NCBI RefSeq assembly: GCF_000390185.1
Contig: NZ_AQHR01000109.1
Location: 1-46,403, forward strand
Source: Lunatimonas lonarensis
GTDB lineage: Bacteria; Bacteroidota; Bacteroidia; Cytophagales; Cyclobacteriaceae
Length of the DNA stretch: 46,403 bases
Direction of reading: 5' to 3'
Positions 16,679-25,619 of this stretch are shown here, in pieces; the first letter of the stretch is position 1; every line of letters begins with the position of its first letter. The translations under genes and the position numbers were made by a program. The notes beneath the pieces were generated by a model that was not told the origin of the DNA, did not search any database, and saw nothing but the letters and a program-made list of their open reading frames with translations.

Positions 16679-17059
16679 TTACGCGTTATCTTTTTTCTTA
16701 ATCACCAAGGTCATAATACCCTCGGGGGTATTAACCTTTCCGGTCAGCTGGGCACCCTTTTTTTCCAAGACGGTTTTGACCACACTTCCCTCCACATAGA
16801 CATCAAACGATAAATTCCCATCCTTAATGGCTACATTTTTTCCCGAAACCGACTGCCCATTTTTAAGCGTTATTGTTACTAGCGTCTCCTTTTCCTTGCT
16901 AACGATAAGTACCGCTCCCTCGTGGTATGGATAGGGAGCATCATAGCATTCATACGTCCAACTTCCATCAAATTCCGAAGCAAAATCAACCGCAATTGCG
17001 GGAATGGTATATAGTGGGACAATAAATAAAAGGAACAAAACTAAGCTTAATTTTTTCAT
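16679..17059 (-). CDS. Small secreted protein of unknown function
   Basis: This 126-residue protein has a clear signal peptide (KKLSLVLFLLFIVPLYTIPAIA), so the mature ~100-residue domain is periplasmic or exported. The mature part is beta-rich, with alternating patterns (LVTITLKNGQSVSGKNVAIKDG) like a lipocalin or small beta-barrel. No cysteine pair beyond single residues and no catalytic motif can be seen. I do not recognise a family. It is monocistronic and faces Uma2 copy A across a hairpin. Confidence 0.75.
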   Translation of the reverse strand: MKKLSLVLFLLFIVPLYTIPAIAVDFASEFDGSWTYECYDAPYPYHEGAVLIVSKEKETLVTITLKNGQSVSGKNVAIKDGNLSFDVYVEGSVVKTVLEKKGAQLTGKVNTPEGIMTLVIKKKDNA

Positions 17060-17165
17060 AACATTACGTTTTTAGGTTAAACATGATATTTCGAAAGTAT
17101 AGCCTAAAAACCAAACATGGTAAAAAAAGGGGTGAATTTCCTTAAATAGGGCCGAATAACCGCGG

Positions 17166-18032
17166 CTAGGCGAATAGGTGGTCAAACTCAGGGATAAACT
17201 TACGTGATACCGGGACAACGGTGGTGGTACACTCCAGAATTAGGCTTACCTTTCCCGACGTCTTTTTCACCATCTTGACATTTTGTGTGTTAACCAGGTA
17301 AGATCTGTGGCACCGTTTTATCGGCAAATCCTTCAATTGCTCTGAGAGTCCTTTTAAGGAATTTCGCAATATTTCCTTTTTGACGGTACCGTCGTCTGCA
17401 TAGTATATCGTGGAATAATTGTCCGCCGCTTCGATAAACAAAATACTGGAGAGCTTCAATGCCAACCTATTGTTTCCATACTCATCCTTAAAATGTATTA
17501 GACTACTGGAGAAAACCGGAGATTTTGGTTCGTTTTTTTCCTCTTCTTTCTTTCTGAAAATCCAAATAAAACATAAGGCCAACGTGTAAGGAATCAGCAA
17601 TCCCAGAAAAGTATATTTAAAACTTATAAAATACTCCCGGAAAAAACCAGAATCACCGCTACCATATAGCACATGGAAAAGGAGTGCCAACAAGGTCACC
17701 TCGCAAAGCACCCAATACACAAAATGGATAATTCTAGTATTGCCTTTTACCAGCAACGGTTTAACAAGTAACTGTGAGAATGCCAGAAAAACACCTCCGA
17801 TTACCCCAAAACCAGACAGACGCAAAAACTGGCTAAACCCCTGATCTGGCTCCCACTGATCGATGTTAAATGGGGTATACAGGTTAATAAAAAGTATGGT
17901 AAAAGCCGCACAAGCACCAATTAAAAGCACCTTTTCCCGGGTATTCTGAAGCAAATCAAAAGGCAAGGACAGGAATTTACTGATTTGATACATAAACCTA
18001 AAATTAAGAAAATACGAATTAGAACCAGGCAT
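17166..18032 (-). CDS. Membrane-bound LytTR-type transcriptional regulator
   Basis: The open frame gives 288 residues, but the ATG at 17993 (MYQISKF) is an equally good start. The N-terminal half holds four hydrophobic segments at about residues 37-52, 73-92, 105-123 and 140-157. The C-terminal ~100 residues are a LytTR DNA-binding domain: it includes ILFIEAADNYSTIYY near 202-216, and KRCHRSYLVNTQNV. This membrane-plus-LytTR layout, without a receiver domain, occurs in Bacteroidota and suggests a one-component sensor that binds DNA from the membrane. No target gene is evident; direct neighbours are not obviously co-regulated. Confidence 0.85.
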   Translation of the reverse strand: MPGSNSYFLNFRFMYQISKFLSLPFDLLQNTREKVLLIGACAAFTILFINLYTPFNIDQWEPDQGFSQFLRLSGFGVIGGVFLAFSQLLVKPLLVKGNTRIIHFVYWVLCEVTLLALLFHVLYGSGDSGFFREYFISFKYTFLGLLIPYTLALCFIWIFRKKEEEKNEPKSPVFSSSLIHFKDEYGNNRLALKLSSILFIEAADNYSTIYYADDGTVKKEILRNSLKGLSEQLKDLPIKRCHRSYLVNTQNVKMVKKTSGKVSLILECTTTVVPVSRKFIPEFDHLFA

Positions 18033-18304
18033 ACACGCTGCCTAACCCTATCTGTATTCTCCAGACTGTATTTTTTGGCTAATTTAATCAATGGACTCCA
18101 AACCACCGCCGCTGTTGGCTTGCCGCTAAATAATTCAACCATTTTTCAAACGGAAAGCCTTGAAGGTGCCAAAATCAAAAAAGCATGAAGACTCTTGCTT
18201 TGTTCTTGAAGGCACGTATTCTTCTTAAAACCAATGGTTTAAAACATCCTAATCTTTCGTACACAGAAACGGGGGCACCCCAAACTATCTCTCCCAAATC
18301 CAGT

Positions 18305-19336
18305 CTAATCCAGCTTAAAATCCCTACTGGTAGATTTTTCGGCACTAGGGAAATCAGCAGGTATGGGAATGGTAACTTCCCCGGTCGCGGCCCATTCAGC
18401 ACCCCTTACAAAAGAAACGATAAATCCCACGCTTTCGATGGAATAGTCATCGTGCCCGAGGGTGGTATGAAAAATCCTCCCCTCACCGTAGTCTATCACC
18501 ATCAACACGGGTTCATGCCGATCGGTAGGCGCATTGCCCGAAATATCCTTTCCCGTAGCCAAAATGGTCATATTTTCCGCCGGCCCCCGCAATTTGGCAT
18601 AGCATTCATCCTTGGTGGTCAACCACACTTCCGGCATTCCGGTGGTGATGGGGTGATCGTTTTCACGCACGGTAACGGGAAAAATATGGCTGGGTCCATG
18701 CGCACCACTTTTTCCGGGAGAGTGATCCCGTACCAGTTCCCCTTCGTTGGTATAGTAGACATAAGGCCCGTCCTTTTCGGTGCGGTCACCCCAGCCACCC
18801 AGGCCAATCATCTTGTTGTATGCCAGCCAATCGGGAAAGGAATTGTCAGCCGCATGCACGGACACAAAGCCTCCGCCAGAAGCAATGTATGCTTCAAATG
18901 CTTGCTGTGTACTCTCCGGCCAAGCAGCTGCCTTCCAGCCAAAATTGGAAATCACCACATCGTAATTACCAAAAATAGGCGAAAAATCCGGATCATGTTG
19001 CGGATCCTGCAGGTCGGTTGTTTCGCCGCCCCCCGCCAACGGCAGGTAGTCCGCTTCCCTTTTAGCGTTCCAAGTATACTTGGTTCTATGGATGTCCACC
19101 TCAAAAAGACCGGTTTCTTCCAGGTACTGCTTCATCATAATGGTAGATTTGGGCCAAACCTCGTGGTTGTTTTGGCCATCCACGATCAACGCCTTCAATT
19201 GGGGCGTACGCGTAGGCAAAGAACCATCGTTTGAGTCGGCTGTGCGAAGGTTATTCTGACGGTCGGATTGGGTGCCTGGGCAGCCACCCAACCCCAGAGA
19301 AACCAGTACCAATACAATAAAGGAGCGCGTTTTCAT
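18305..19336 (-). CDS. ThuA-domain lipoprotein
   Basis: This 343-residue protein begins with a lipoprotein signal ending in the lipobox LGLGGC (Cys at about 19). The mature part is a ThuA (trehalose utilisation) class-I-glutamine-amidotransferase-like fold: LKALIVDGQNNHEVW at about 48-62, YDVVISNFGW, and GGGFVSVHAADNSFPDW near residue 152. The canonical amidotransferase Cys is replaced, as usual for ThuA. In Bacteroidota such domains occur with PQQ-dehydrogenase/PKD/cytochrome c modules; here that module is separately encoded at 26200-28899. The Uma2 copy B gene lies only 24 bases upstream on the same strand. The molecular reaction is unknown. Confidence 0.85.
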   Translation of the reverse strand: MKTRSFIVLVLVSLGLGGCPGTQSDRQNNLRTADSNDGSLPTRTPQLKALIVDGQNNHEVWPKSTIMMKQYLEETGLFEVDIHRTKYTWNAKREADYLPLAGGGETTDLQDPQHDPDFSPIFGNYDVVISNFGWKAAAWPESTQQAFEAYIASGGGFVSVHAADNSFPDWLAYNKMIGLGGWGDRTEKDGPYVYYTNEGELVRDHSPGKSGAHGPSHIFPVTVRENDHPITTGMPEVWLTTKDECYAKLRGPAENMTILATGKDISGNAPTDRHEPVLMVIDYGEGRIFHTTLGHDDYSIESVGFIVSFVRGAEWAATGEVTIPIPADFPSAEKSTSRDFKLD

Positions 19337-19360
19337 TTTTTTATTTCAAAGATGCCAGTA

Positions 19361-19969
19361 TTATTTAATATCACTAAAAAACTCCTCGAGATCCAACTTA
19401 AACCCGGGAAGGACACGTGACTCCACCACATCCCCGGAAGTAAGCAGCCTAGAAGGGACATAGCGGCCATTTTCCAGCGTGTAGATCAGCAGGTCATGGG
19501 TTTCGGCATGAATGATCCAATATTCCCGAACCCCGTGCGACTCGTAAAGCTCGTACTTGTGCTTCAGTTCTGTTTTACTGTTACCCGGAGAAAGGATCTC
19601 TACGATCAGGTCCGGTACCCCCAGGCAACCCCGGTCATCCAGCTTTGCGGGATCGCATATCACGCAGATATCCGGCTGCACCACGTCAACTATTTGCTTG
19701 TCTTCCCTGGATGTTTTTGGAAACCGGACATCGAACGGGGCATCGTACACCTGACAGAGCGATCCTTCCAGAAAATTATAGAGTTTGGCGGCCAATTTAA
19801 TTGAAATCTGCTGATGGATACGTCTCGGGGCAGCGGCCGCTTTCTTGAATACCTTCCCCTTTATCAGTTCTACGACTTCGTCCATATTCCAAGTAAGGTA
19901 GTCGGCATAAGAATACTGGCCGTACGCCATATCGGGTTCTTTGACGATTTCGGGCTTCGGATCATCCAT
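19361..19969 (-). CDS. Uma2-family PD-(D/E)xK protein, copy B
   Basis: This 202-residue Uma2 protein carries VVQPDICVICD, PDLIVEILSPGN and HKYELYESHGVREYW. About 107 contiguous residues of its C-terminal half are almost identical to copy C at 20183-20791, and 321 bases of DNA differ at only about six positions (19403-19723 against 20225-20545). Residues ~55-78, by contrast, differ strongly between the two. That pattern points to recent gene conversion or a recombined tandem duplicate. TATATTTA lies 4 bases before the ATG. The gene ends 24 bases before the ThuA start and may be read with it. Confidence 0.88.
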   Translation of the reverse strand: MDDPKPEIVKEPDMAYGQYSYADYLTWNMDEVVELIKGKVFKKAAAAPRRIHQQISIKLAAKLYNFLEGSLCQVYDAPFDVRFPKTSREDKQIVDVVQPDICVICDPAKLDDRGCLGVPDLIVEILSPGNSKTELKHKYELYESHGVREYWIIHAETHDLLIYTLENGRYVPSRLLTSGDVVESRVLPGFKLDLEEFFSDIK

Positions 19970-20182
19970 AAGGTAAATATACTCATTTTGTTTCCGTTAA
20001 AAAAGTCAAAAGAACAGGCTATACTACTCAGATTCAGCCACAGACTAAACATCCCGCTCAATGGCATCCCTGTCCTGATAGCTACGTTTCCCCAAAAAGC
20101 ATCCCGTTTACACCAACTATTGGTCAGAAAACGGTAAAGGGTCTAGATAAAGACAAATGCCTTTATTTCCAACAGACGTATG

Positions 20183-20791
20183 TTAGTTGATATGCGAAAA
20201 AAACTCTTCCAAATCCAGTTTAAGCCCGGGAAGGACACGTGACTCCACCACATCCCCGGAAGTAAGCAGCCTAGAAGGGACATAGCGGCCATTTTCCAGC
20301 GTGTAGATCAGCAGGTCATGGGTTTCGGCGTGAATGATCCAATATTCCCGAACCCCGTGCGACTCGTAAAGCTCGTACTTGTGCTTCAGTTCTGTTTTAC
20401 TGTTTCCGGGCGAAAGGATCTCTACGATCAGGTCCGGTGCCCCCAGGCAACCCCGGTCATCCAGCTTTGCGGGATCGCATATCACGCAGATATCCGGCTG
20501 CACCACGTCAACTATTTGCTTGTCTTCCGTGGATGTTTTTGGAAATCGGACATCAAATGGCGCGTTATATACCTCACAGGTCATGCCCTTCAGAAAGCCA
20601 GCTATTCTAAGGGACAATTCGATAGAAACCTTTTGGTGAATCCTTCTGGGTGCTGCCGCAGCCTTTTTAAAAATTCTCCCCTTGATCAGCTCGACCACTT
20701 CGTCCATCTGCCAAGTGAGGTAGTCGGCATAAGAATACTGGCCGTAGGCCAGATCCGGTTCTTGAACGGTATCCTCTTCTTTCCTTTCCAT
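20183..20791 (-). CDS. Uma2-family PD-(D/E)xK protein, copy C
   Basis: This is a 202-residue paralogue of copies A and B, with the same core motifs and terminal FKLDLEEFF-like segment (here LKLDLEEFF). It shares the near-identical tract with copy B; its variable middle segment reads ELSLRIAGFLKGMTCEVYN. TAAATTTG, a full match to TAnnTTTG, ends 4 bases before the ATG, so transcription would begin at or next to the start codon. The gene is divergent from creD at 20854. A 213-base spacer without a gene separates copies B and C. Confidence 0.88.
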   Translation of the reverse strand: MERKEEDTVQEPDLAYGQYSYADYLTWQMDEVVELIKGRIFKKAAAAPRRIHQKVSIELSLRIAGFLKGMTCEVYNAPFDVRFPKTSTEDKQIVDVVQPDICVICDPAKLDDRGCLGAPDLIVEILSPGNSKTELKHKYELYESHGVREYWIIHAETHDLLIYTLENGRYVPSRLLTSGDVVESRVLPGLKLDLEEFFSHIN

Positions 20792-20853
20792 GTATCAAAT
20801 TTACCCATTTTGATAACCAATTCCCAGCTAAACAACCCAAAACCAACTCGGTA

Positions 20854-22134
20854 ATGATCAAGCTAATCGTTATCGGCATTCTCGGGCTGGCGCTGCTCAT
20901 TCCCACGGCTTTTGTCCAGGAAATCATCCACGAACGGCAAAGCTACAGCCAAGAGGTGGTGCAGGAAATCCAACGTCAGTGGGCCAACCGTCAAATCCTC
21001 GCCGGCCCGGTATGGTCTGTGCCTGTTTCGGCCACCGATTCGGAACTAGCCACTGCAAAACCTATTACAAAAAAGTACCTGAACCTAGCTCCCAAGACCC
21101 TAAGCATCCAAGGAACCGTGGAACCCCAAACCCTAAAAAGAGGGATTTATGAAACCGCCGTGTACAGCTCCCAGTGGGTGCTGACGGGGGTTATCCCCAA
21201 ACCAGACATCGCCGGAGGTGGACGGTCCTTTGTACCGGACACTCCTTCCATGCTTTCCTTCGGTATCAGTGACCTAAGAGGTATTGAAGGCAACGTGGCC
21301 ATTCAGGTGGATGGCATTTCCTACGAGGTAGAACCGGGATCCATGGTGCCCGAAGTACATGAAAGCGGATTTCATGTACCTTTGACCCAATTGGATATCT
21401 CTCAGACGACGGAAATCCCCTTTACCATTTCCTTTCGTCTCCGAGGCAGTGATCGTGTCAGGATCCTTCCGCTGGGAGCCACCACCGAAGCGTCTATCCA
21501 ATCACCCTGGCAAGACCCCAAGTTTACGGGTGCTTTCTTGCCCCTGAAACGACACGTAGATGAAAAGGGATTTCAGGCCACCTGGCATATCGCAGAACTA
21601 AACCGAAATCTACCCAAATCCTGGATCAGTGGCGACCTCCAACTAAACCCCACCGATACGGAGTTTGGGGTGGATTTCCTCAGCCCCATCGATCACTACC
21701 GCAAGGCAATCCGGTCTGCCAAGTACGCCATACTCACCATTGGCCTGACCTTTCTCATGCTCTTTTTGGTGGAGACCGTCGGAGGCAAACCCATTCACCC
21801 CATCCAATATGGTATGGTAGGCTTTGCCATTTGCCTATTCTACCTACTCTTGGTATCCCTATCAGAGCATACCGCCTTCAATACTGCCTACCTTATTTCG
21901 GCCCTGTCGGTCATACTAACCATTACGTTTTACTCCCTTACGTTATTCAAAAACCGCCTGCTCTCAGTCGTATTGGGAACCGTACTGGCGTTAAGCTACG
22001 GATTTGTCTTCGTTACGCTGCAATCCCAGGACTATGCCCTGCTGATCGGAAGTTTGGGACTAACCATTGCGCTTATCATCACGATGGTGCTTACCAGAAA
22101 CGTAAACTGGTATGCCGCATCCGAAACGGCATAA
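20854..22134 (+). CDS. creD: CreD-like inner membrane protein
   Basis: At 426 residues this is close to the usual CreD length of about 450. There is one N-terminal membrane helix (KLIVIGILGLALLIPTAF), then a large periplasmic domain (residues ~25-290) with the family start motif ERQSYSQEVVQEIQRQW, and a block of five to six membrane helices at the C-terminus (~295-415). CreD is a member of the CreBC regulon in Enterobacteria and is linked to envelope stress and beta-lactam response; its biochemical function is unknown. No creB/creC genes or ArsR-type regulator are adjacent. The gene is divergent from Uma2 copy C and convergent with the Gfo/Idh gene. Confidence 0.85.
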   Translation: MIKLIVIGILGLALLIPTAFVQEIIHERQSYSQEVVQEIQRQWANRQILAGPVWSVPVSATDSELATAKPITKKYLNLAPKTLSIQGTVEPQTLKRGIYETAVYSSQWVLTGVIPKPDIAGGGRSFVPDTPSMLSFGISDLRGIEGNVAIQVDGISYEVEPGSMVPEVHESGFHVPLTQLDISQTTEIPFTISFRLRGSDRVRILPLGATTEASIQSPWQDPKFTGAFLPLKRHVDEKGFQATWHIAELNRNLPKSWISGDLQLNPTDTEFGVDFLSPIDHYRKAIRSAKYAILTIGLTFLMLFLVETVGGKPIHPIQYGMVGFAICLFYLLLVSLSEHTAFNTAYLISALSVILTITFYSLTLFKNRLLSVVLGTVLALSYGFVFVTLQSQDYALLIGSLGLTIALIITMVLTRNVNWYAASETA

Positions 22135-22248
22135 ATCAATCGGGGAGCGGTAACTGGCTTTTCCCCAGCCTGCTGCCCCTCATTAACACCAAAAGTTGGT
22201 TGATTTCTCGGACACTCACCACTTACGTATGCCCGGGCAAACCATAAG

Positions 22249-23568
22249 CTACACTACCGGCAGTTTCCACCCACGGTGGTACTCCGGCACGATCAAGCTG
22301 TTTGCGGCTGCGTTGGACAAAAATTGTTGCCGGGAGGCATTCCATTCGAGCGAGCCGGATGCTGTTCGGGCCAATAGGTTCCCAAAATGGGCGTAAAGCG
22401 CTACGTTCCTGCCTAGCCCCACCGAACAGTTCGGCTTATCTCTGCTAAGCACACAGTCTATGAAATTATTGGCATGGAGCTCCATATCACTGCGGCCGCT
22501 TCGCCGTTTAAAGGCATAGGCCTGCTCGGTTTCTCCTTCTTTCCCCTCTACATACAGCGTCCAATCCTCCCGGTCCGCGACGACGGTTCCCTTGTCACAA
22601 ACATATTCCACGCCATAGGATTTCCCATAGGGACCCCGCTCGATCCCTCCATTCTGCTGCCATTGGATAAGGAAGTCATCCATTTGGTACAAAACCGATT
22701 GGGTATCGTAGGTCTCACGGGCGCGGTCCAGTCCGCTGAGGTTCATGCCAAAACCGGTCACCTTGGTTGGTTCGTGGGTGACCTCCTTGGCCCACAGAGC
22801 CATGTCCAAGAGATGCACCCCCCAGTCGGTCATCAGGCCCCCGCCATAATCCCAAAAATGCCGCCAGTTGCCGTGAAAACGAGACGCATTGAAGGTCCGG
22901 TCGGGCGCGGGGCCCAGCCAAAGCCTAAAATCCACCCCCTCCGGCACGGCTGAGTCGGGAACCTTCGGTGCTCCTGCTCCATAGGCAAAATTCGCCCAGC
23001 AATTGACCCTGCGAAGGCCTCCCAGCGCGCCCGATTTTAGGTAATCCATCAACCCATTCCAAACATCTCCACTTCGCTGCTGTTGGCCCACCTGAACAAC
23101 CCGGCCGTAACGCGCTGCGGCAGCGGCTATCAGGTTACATTCGTGGATTGAATTGGCCAGGGGTTTTTCCACGTACACGTCCTTGCCAGCCTCCATCGCA
23201 TAGACGGCATGCAGGCAGTGCCAGTGATCGGGACTGCCCACAATCACCGCATCGATTTCCGGGTTTTCCAGCATTTTTCGGAAATCAACGTACAGTTTGG
23301 GTGATTGGCCCGTGTCCTTCTTTAATTCGGCAGCACGGCGTTGCAGGACCTCATCGTCCACATCACACATGCCAAGACACACTGCCCTACCCGTCCGCAG
23401 GATCTCCCGCAGCACGTTGTACCCCTTGTTGCGGCAGCCAATTACGCCGACCCGAATCCGGTCATTGGTGGATATCGTCGAACCGGCCCAAGCGACGGCA
23501 CTACCGGCTTCCAAGGCCAGATACCCCAGCCCGGAGGCCTTTAAAAATGATCTCCTTGTAACTCCCAT
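22249..23568 (-). CDS. Gfo/Idh/MocA oxidoreductase with Tat signal
   Basis: This 439-residue protein starts with a twin-arginine signal (TRRSFLKASG, residues 4-13), so it is exported folded with its cofactor. The Rossmann fold follows (RVGVIGCRNKG near 38-48), and then the family EKP motif in DVYVEKPLANS near residue 130, where the Lys is catalytic. The C-terminal alpha/beta domain includes HWHCLHA and a GGGLMTDWGVHLLDMALW stretch typical of the Bacteroidota/Planctomycetes exported subgroup. The reaction is NAD(P)-dependent oxidation or reduction of a sugar or polyol in the periplasm; the substrate is unknown. Confidence 0.9.
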   Translation of the reverse strand: MGVTRRSFLKASGLGYLALEAGSAVAWAGSTISTNDRIRVGVIGCRNKGYNVLREILRTGRAVCLGMCDVDDEVLQRRAAELKKDTGQSPKLYVDFRKMLENPEIDAVIVGSPDHWHCLHAVYAMEAGKDVYVEKPLANSIHECNLIAAAAARYGRVVQVGQQQRSGDVWNGLMDYLKSGALGGLRRVNCWANFAYGAGAPKVPDSAVPEGVDFRLWLGPAPDRTFNASRFHGNWRHFWDYGGGLMTDWGVHLLDMALWAKEVTHEPTKVTGFGMNLSGLDRARETYDTQSVLYQMDDFLIQWQQNGGIERGPYGKSYGVEYVCDKGTVVADREDWTLYVEGKEGETEQAYAFKRRSGRSDMELHANNFIDCVLSRDKPNCSVGLGRNVALYAHFGNLLARTASGSLEWNASRQQFLSNAAANSLIVPEYHRGWKLPVV

Positions 23569-23653
23569 CGTATTTTATTTTTATATAGTCGGCCTCCCAT
23601 ACAGTATCTGGTCTACCTACCACCCAAACAGAGGCAATTCAGGCTATTCCCTT

Positions 23654-24457
23654 CTACGGTTCCAATGTAAAAAAGCCTTCGAACATCTTTACAGCGTTCC
23701 CCTTTAGGAGCACCCGGTCGTCCATTTTGGAAAGCCCAAGTACCCCACCCCGGCTACTTGCCTGGAAGGCCGTAAAATGCTCCCGCCCAGTTTTCCGGTG
23801 CCAATAATCTACCAAGGCACAGTGTGCAAAACCGGTTACCGGATCTTCCGGGATCCCGAGGTTAGGTGCAAAGTACCGAGAAACCATATCATACCCCCCT
23901 GCGGAAGCCGCCGTGACGATTAGCCCCTCCTCGCTGTGGTGGGTAAGCTCTGACCATACGGGCGTCACATATTCGACAGCCTTGGGGTTTGCCAATTCCA
24001 ACAGCCAGTTACGGGCCAATTTGGCCGATCCAATCACCTGCTGTCCAAAAAACATATCCGAAAAGTAGGGGTGTACCGCCTCCTGGGTTGGAATTAGCGG
24101 AAAATCCAAGGCGATCGCATATTCTCCTTCCTGCCAGGAGGCCTTTAAGGTGCCACTTTTCGAGGAAAAAACAATTTCCTTTCCCTTGTCTGCAAGCTCT
24201 GCGGTATACAGCAAAAAGGCCGACGCCAGCGTAGCATGGCCGCATAAGTCCACCTCCTTCTCCGGCGTGAACCAACGGATGTGATAATTCTGCTCGTCGA
24301 TGGTCTCCAGAAAAGCCGTTTCGCTCAGATTTACTTCGGCCGCGATACGCTGCATCCATTCCGGCGAAAGGGAACCCGGAAGTAAACAAATGCCGGCGGG
24401 GTTGCCACTAAATGGCTTATCGGAGAATGCATCGACGGTAACGAGAGGAAGTTCCAT
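23654..24457 (-). CDS. PhzF-family isomerase/epimerase
   Basis: The start is placed at ATG 24457 (MELPLVTVDAF, 267 residues); an ATG 11 codons upstream adds an unlikely leader. The PhzF fold is a duplicated hotdog-like barrel. Signature pieces are FSGNPAGICLL (16-26), the catalytic Glu E46 in NLSETAFL, CGHATLAS (72-79) and EDPVTGFAHCAL (204-215) with D205. Known members isomerise 2,3-dihydro-3-hydroxyanthranilate, but most bacterial homologues have no phenazine pathway. No phenazine gene is present here, so the substrate is unknown. It is cytoplasmic and lies 85 bases upstream of the Gfo/Idh gene on the same strand. Confidence 0.9.
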   Translation of the reverse strand: MELPLVTVDAFSDKPFSGNPAGICLLPGSLSPEWMQRIAAEVNLSETAFLETIDEQNYHIRWFTPEKEVDLCGHATLASAFLLYTAELADKGKEIVFSSKSGTLKASWQEGEYAIALDFPLIPTQEAVHPYFSDMFFGQQVIGSAKLARNWLLELANPKAVEYVTPVWSELTHHSEEGLIVTAASAGGYDMVSRYFAPNLGIPEDPVTGFAHCALVDYWHRKTGREHFTAFQASSRGGVLGLSKMDDRVLLKGNAVKMFEGFFTLEP

Positions 24458-24715
24458 GAGATGTAGGTTTTTAGCTGGGCAGGATCGCACTGCTGCTTAG
24501 CGTAAGTTGGTGATTTTTTTGTTGAATTCCTATGCCCAAACGGTAATCGTAGGTTTTACCAACGGTAGTTATCTGTAACAACAGCATTTCTGAGCCAAAA
24601 AAATGGCAGACACAAATGGCCGGAACACGAAAAAATGACGGCCAAATTGCCACAACCATCTTGCTTGAAAGCCCCTCCCTTATTACCTTTCCGACTAATC
24701 ATCTCGATTAAGGCC

Positions 24716-25579
24716 ATGTACTTATCCCGCCATTCACTTTTGCTGCTTTGTGCGCTGTTCCTTTTCCCAAGCTTCTCGCAGGGCCAAACGCTCATAGAAA
24801 CCCTCAAAAGGGAGCTCGCTGGCTTTAAGGGCACAGCAGGGCTTTATGCGCTGAACCTCCAAACCGGAGAAGAAATCGCTATAAACGCCGACACGCTGTT
24901 TCCCACCGCCAGCATCATCAAAGTCCCTATCTTAGTGGGCGTGTTCGATAAGATCGAGCAGGGGGAGCTGACCTACAACCAACCGCTCATGTACCGCGAT
25001 TCCTTAAAATACGGTGGGTCGGGACTTATGCAGTTTTTTCAGGACTCCACCGAAACAGACCTGAGCGTATTGGTTTCCCTAATGATCACCTATTCCGACA
25101 ACACCACGTCCCTATGGTGCCAGGCACTCGCAGGTGGAGGAGTCGCCATCAATGCCCTCATGGAAAACCTAGGATTGGTGCATACCCGGGTAAACTCTCG
25201 AACACCTGGACGGGAAGCCAATCGGGAGCAGTTTGGATGGGGACAGACCACCCCGAGGGAAATGGCCCAGCTGCTGGTAAAAATCCGAAAGGGTGAAGTA
25301 GTAAGCCCCAAGGCATCCGAACGCATGTACCGGTTGATGACCAATATCTATTATGATGAAAACGCACTTTCTGCCATTCCACCTTACATCCAGACCGCCT
25401 CAAAGCAGGGCATGGTCAATGCCTCCCGATCCGAACTGGTGATGGTGAACGCCCCTGGCGGCGATTACGTGTTTTACATCGCCACCAAAGACAACGAAGA
25501 CCAACGCTGGGAAGAGGACAACGAATCCTATGTGCTCAAGCGAACGGTATCCCGGTTGTTATGGGAAGCTTGGCAATAG
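24716..25579 (+). CDS. Class A beta-lactamase-like serine hydrolase, secreted
   Basis: The start at ATG 24716 gives a signal peptide (LLLLCALFLFPSFSQGQ) and 287 residues. Penicillin-recognising motifs are partly intact: S66-x-x-K69 in TASIIKV and SDN at 127-129. The third motif, normally KTG or KSG, reads K230-Q-G232, and the omega-loop ExxLN is not evident although GREANREQF and TTPREMAQLL lie where it should be. The fold is thus beta-lactamase class A-like; hydrolysis of beta-lactams is doubtful and a peptidase or esterase role in the periplasm is possible. The gene is divergent from PhzF, about 260 bases apart. Confidence 0.82.
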   Translation: MYLSRHSLLLLCALFLFPSFSQGQTLIETLKRELAGFKGTAGLYALNLQTGEEIAINADTLFPTASIIKVPILVGVFDKIEQGELTYNQPLMYRDSLKYGGSGLMQFFQDSTETDLSVLVSLMITYSDNTTSLWCQALAGGGVAINALMENLGLVHTRVNSRTPGREANREQFGWGQTTPREMAQLLVKIRKGEVVSPKASERMYRLMTNIYYDENALSAIPPYIQTASKQGMVNASRSELVMVNAPGGDYVFYIATKDNEDQRWEEDNESYVLKRTVSRLLWEAWQ

Positions 25580-25618
25580 CCGCTTGGACATCGTCAATGT
25601 ACTTCCTTCACCAAGCGG
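25580..25618. terminator. Hairpin between convergent genes
   Basis: CCGCTTGG (25580-25587) pairs perfectly with CCAAGCGG (25611-25618), directly after the hydrolase stop and just before the end of the minus-strand PH gene. The loop is 23 bases and the T-run short, so it is a modest terminator candidate. Confidence 0.45.
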
Positions 25619-25619
25619 T

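Noticed and set aside
18185-19234. 349-residue plus-strand open frame
   Set aside because: It is the antisense of the ThuA lipoprotein gene, which has a lipobox and family motifs; the plus-strand product has no signal, domain or plausible composition.
23654-24457. Phenazine biosynthesis locus
   Set aside because: Only a PhzF-fold protein is present; no other phz genes are in the window and most PhzF homologues are unrelated to phenazines.
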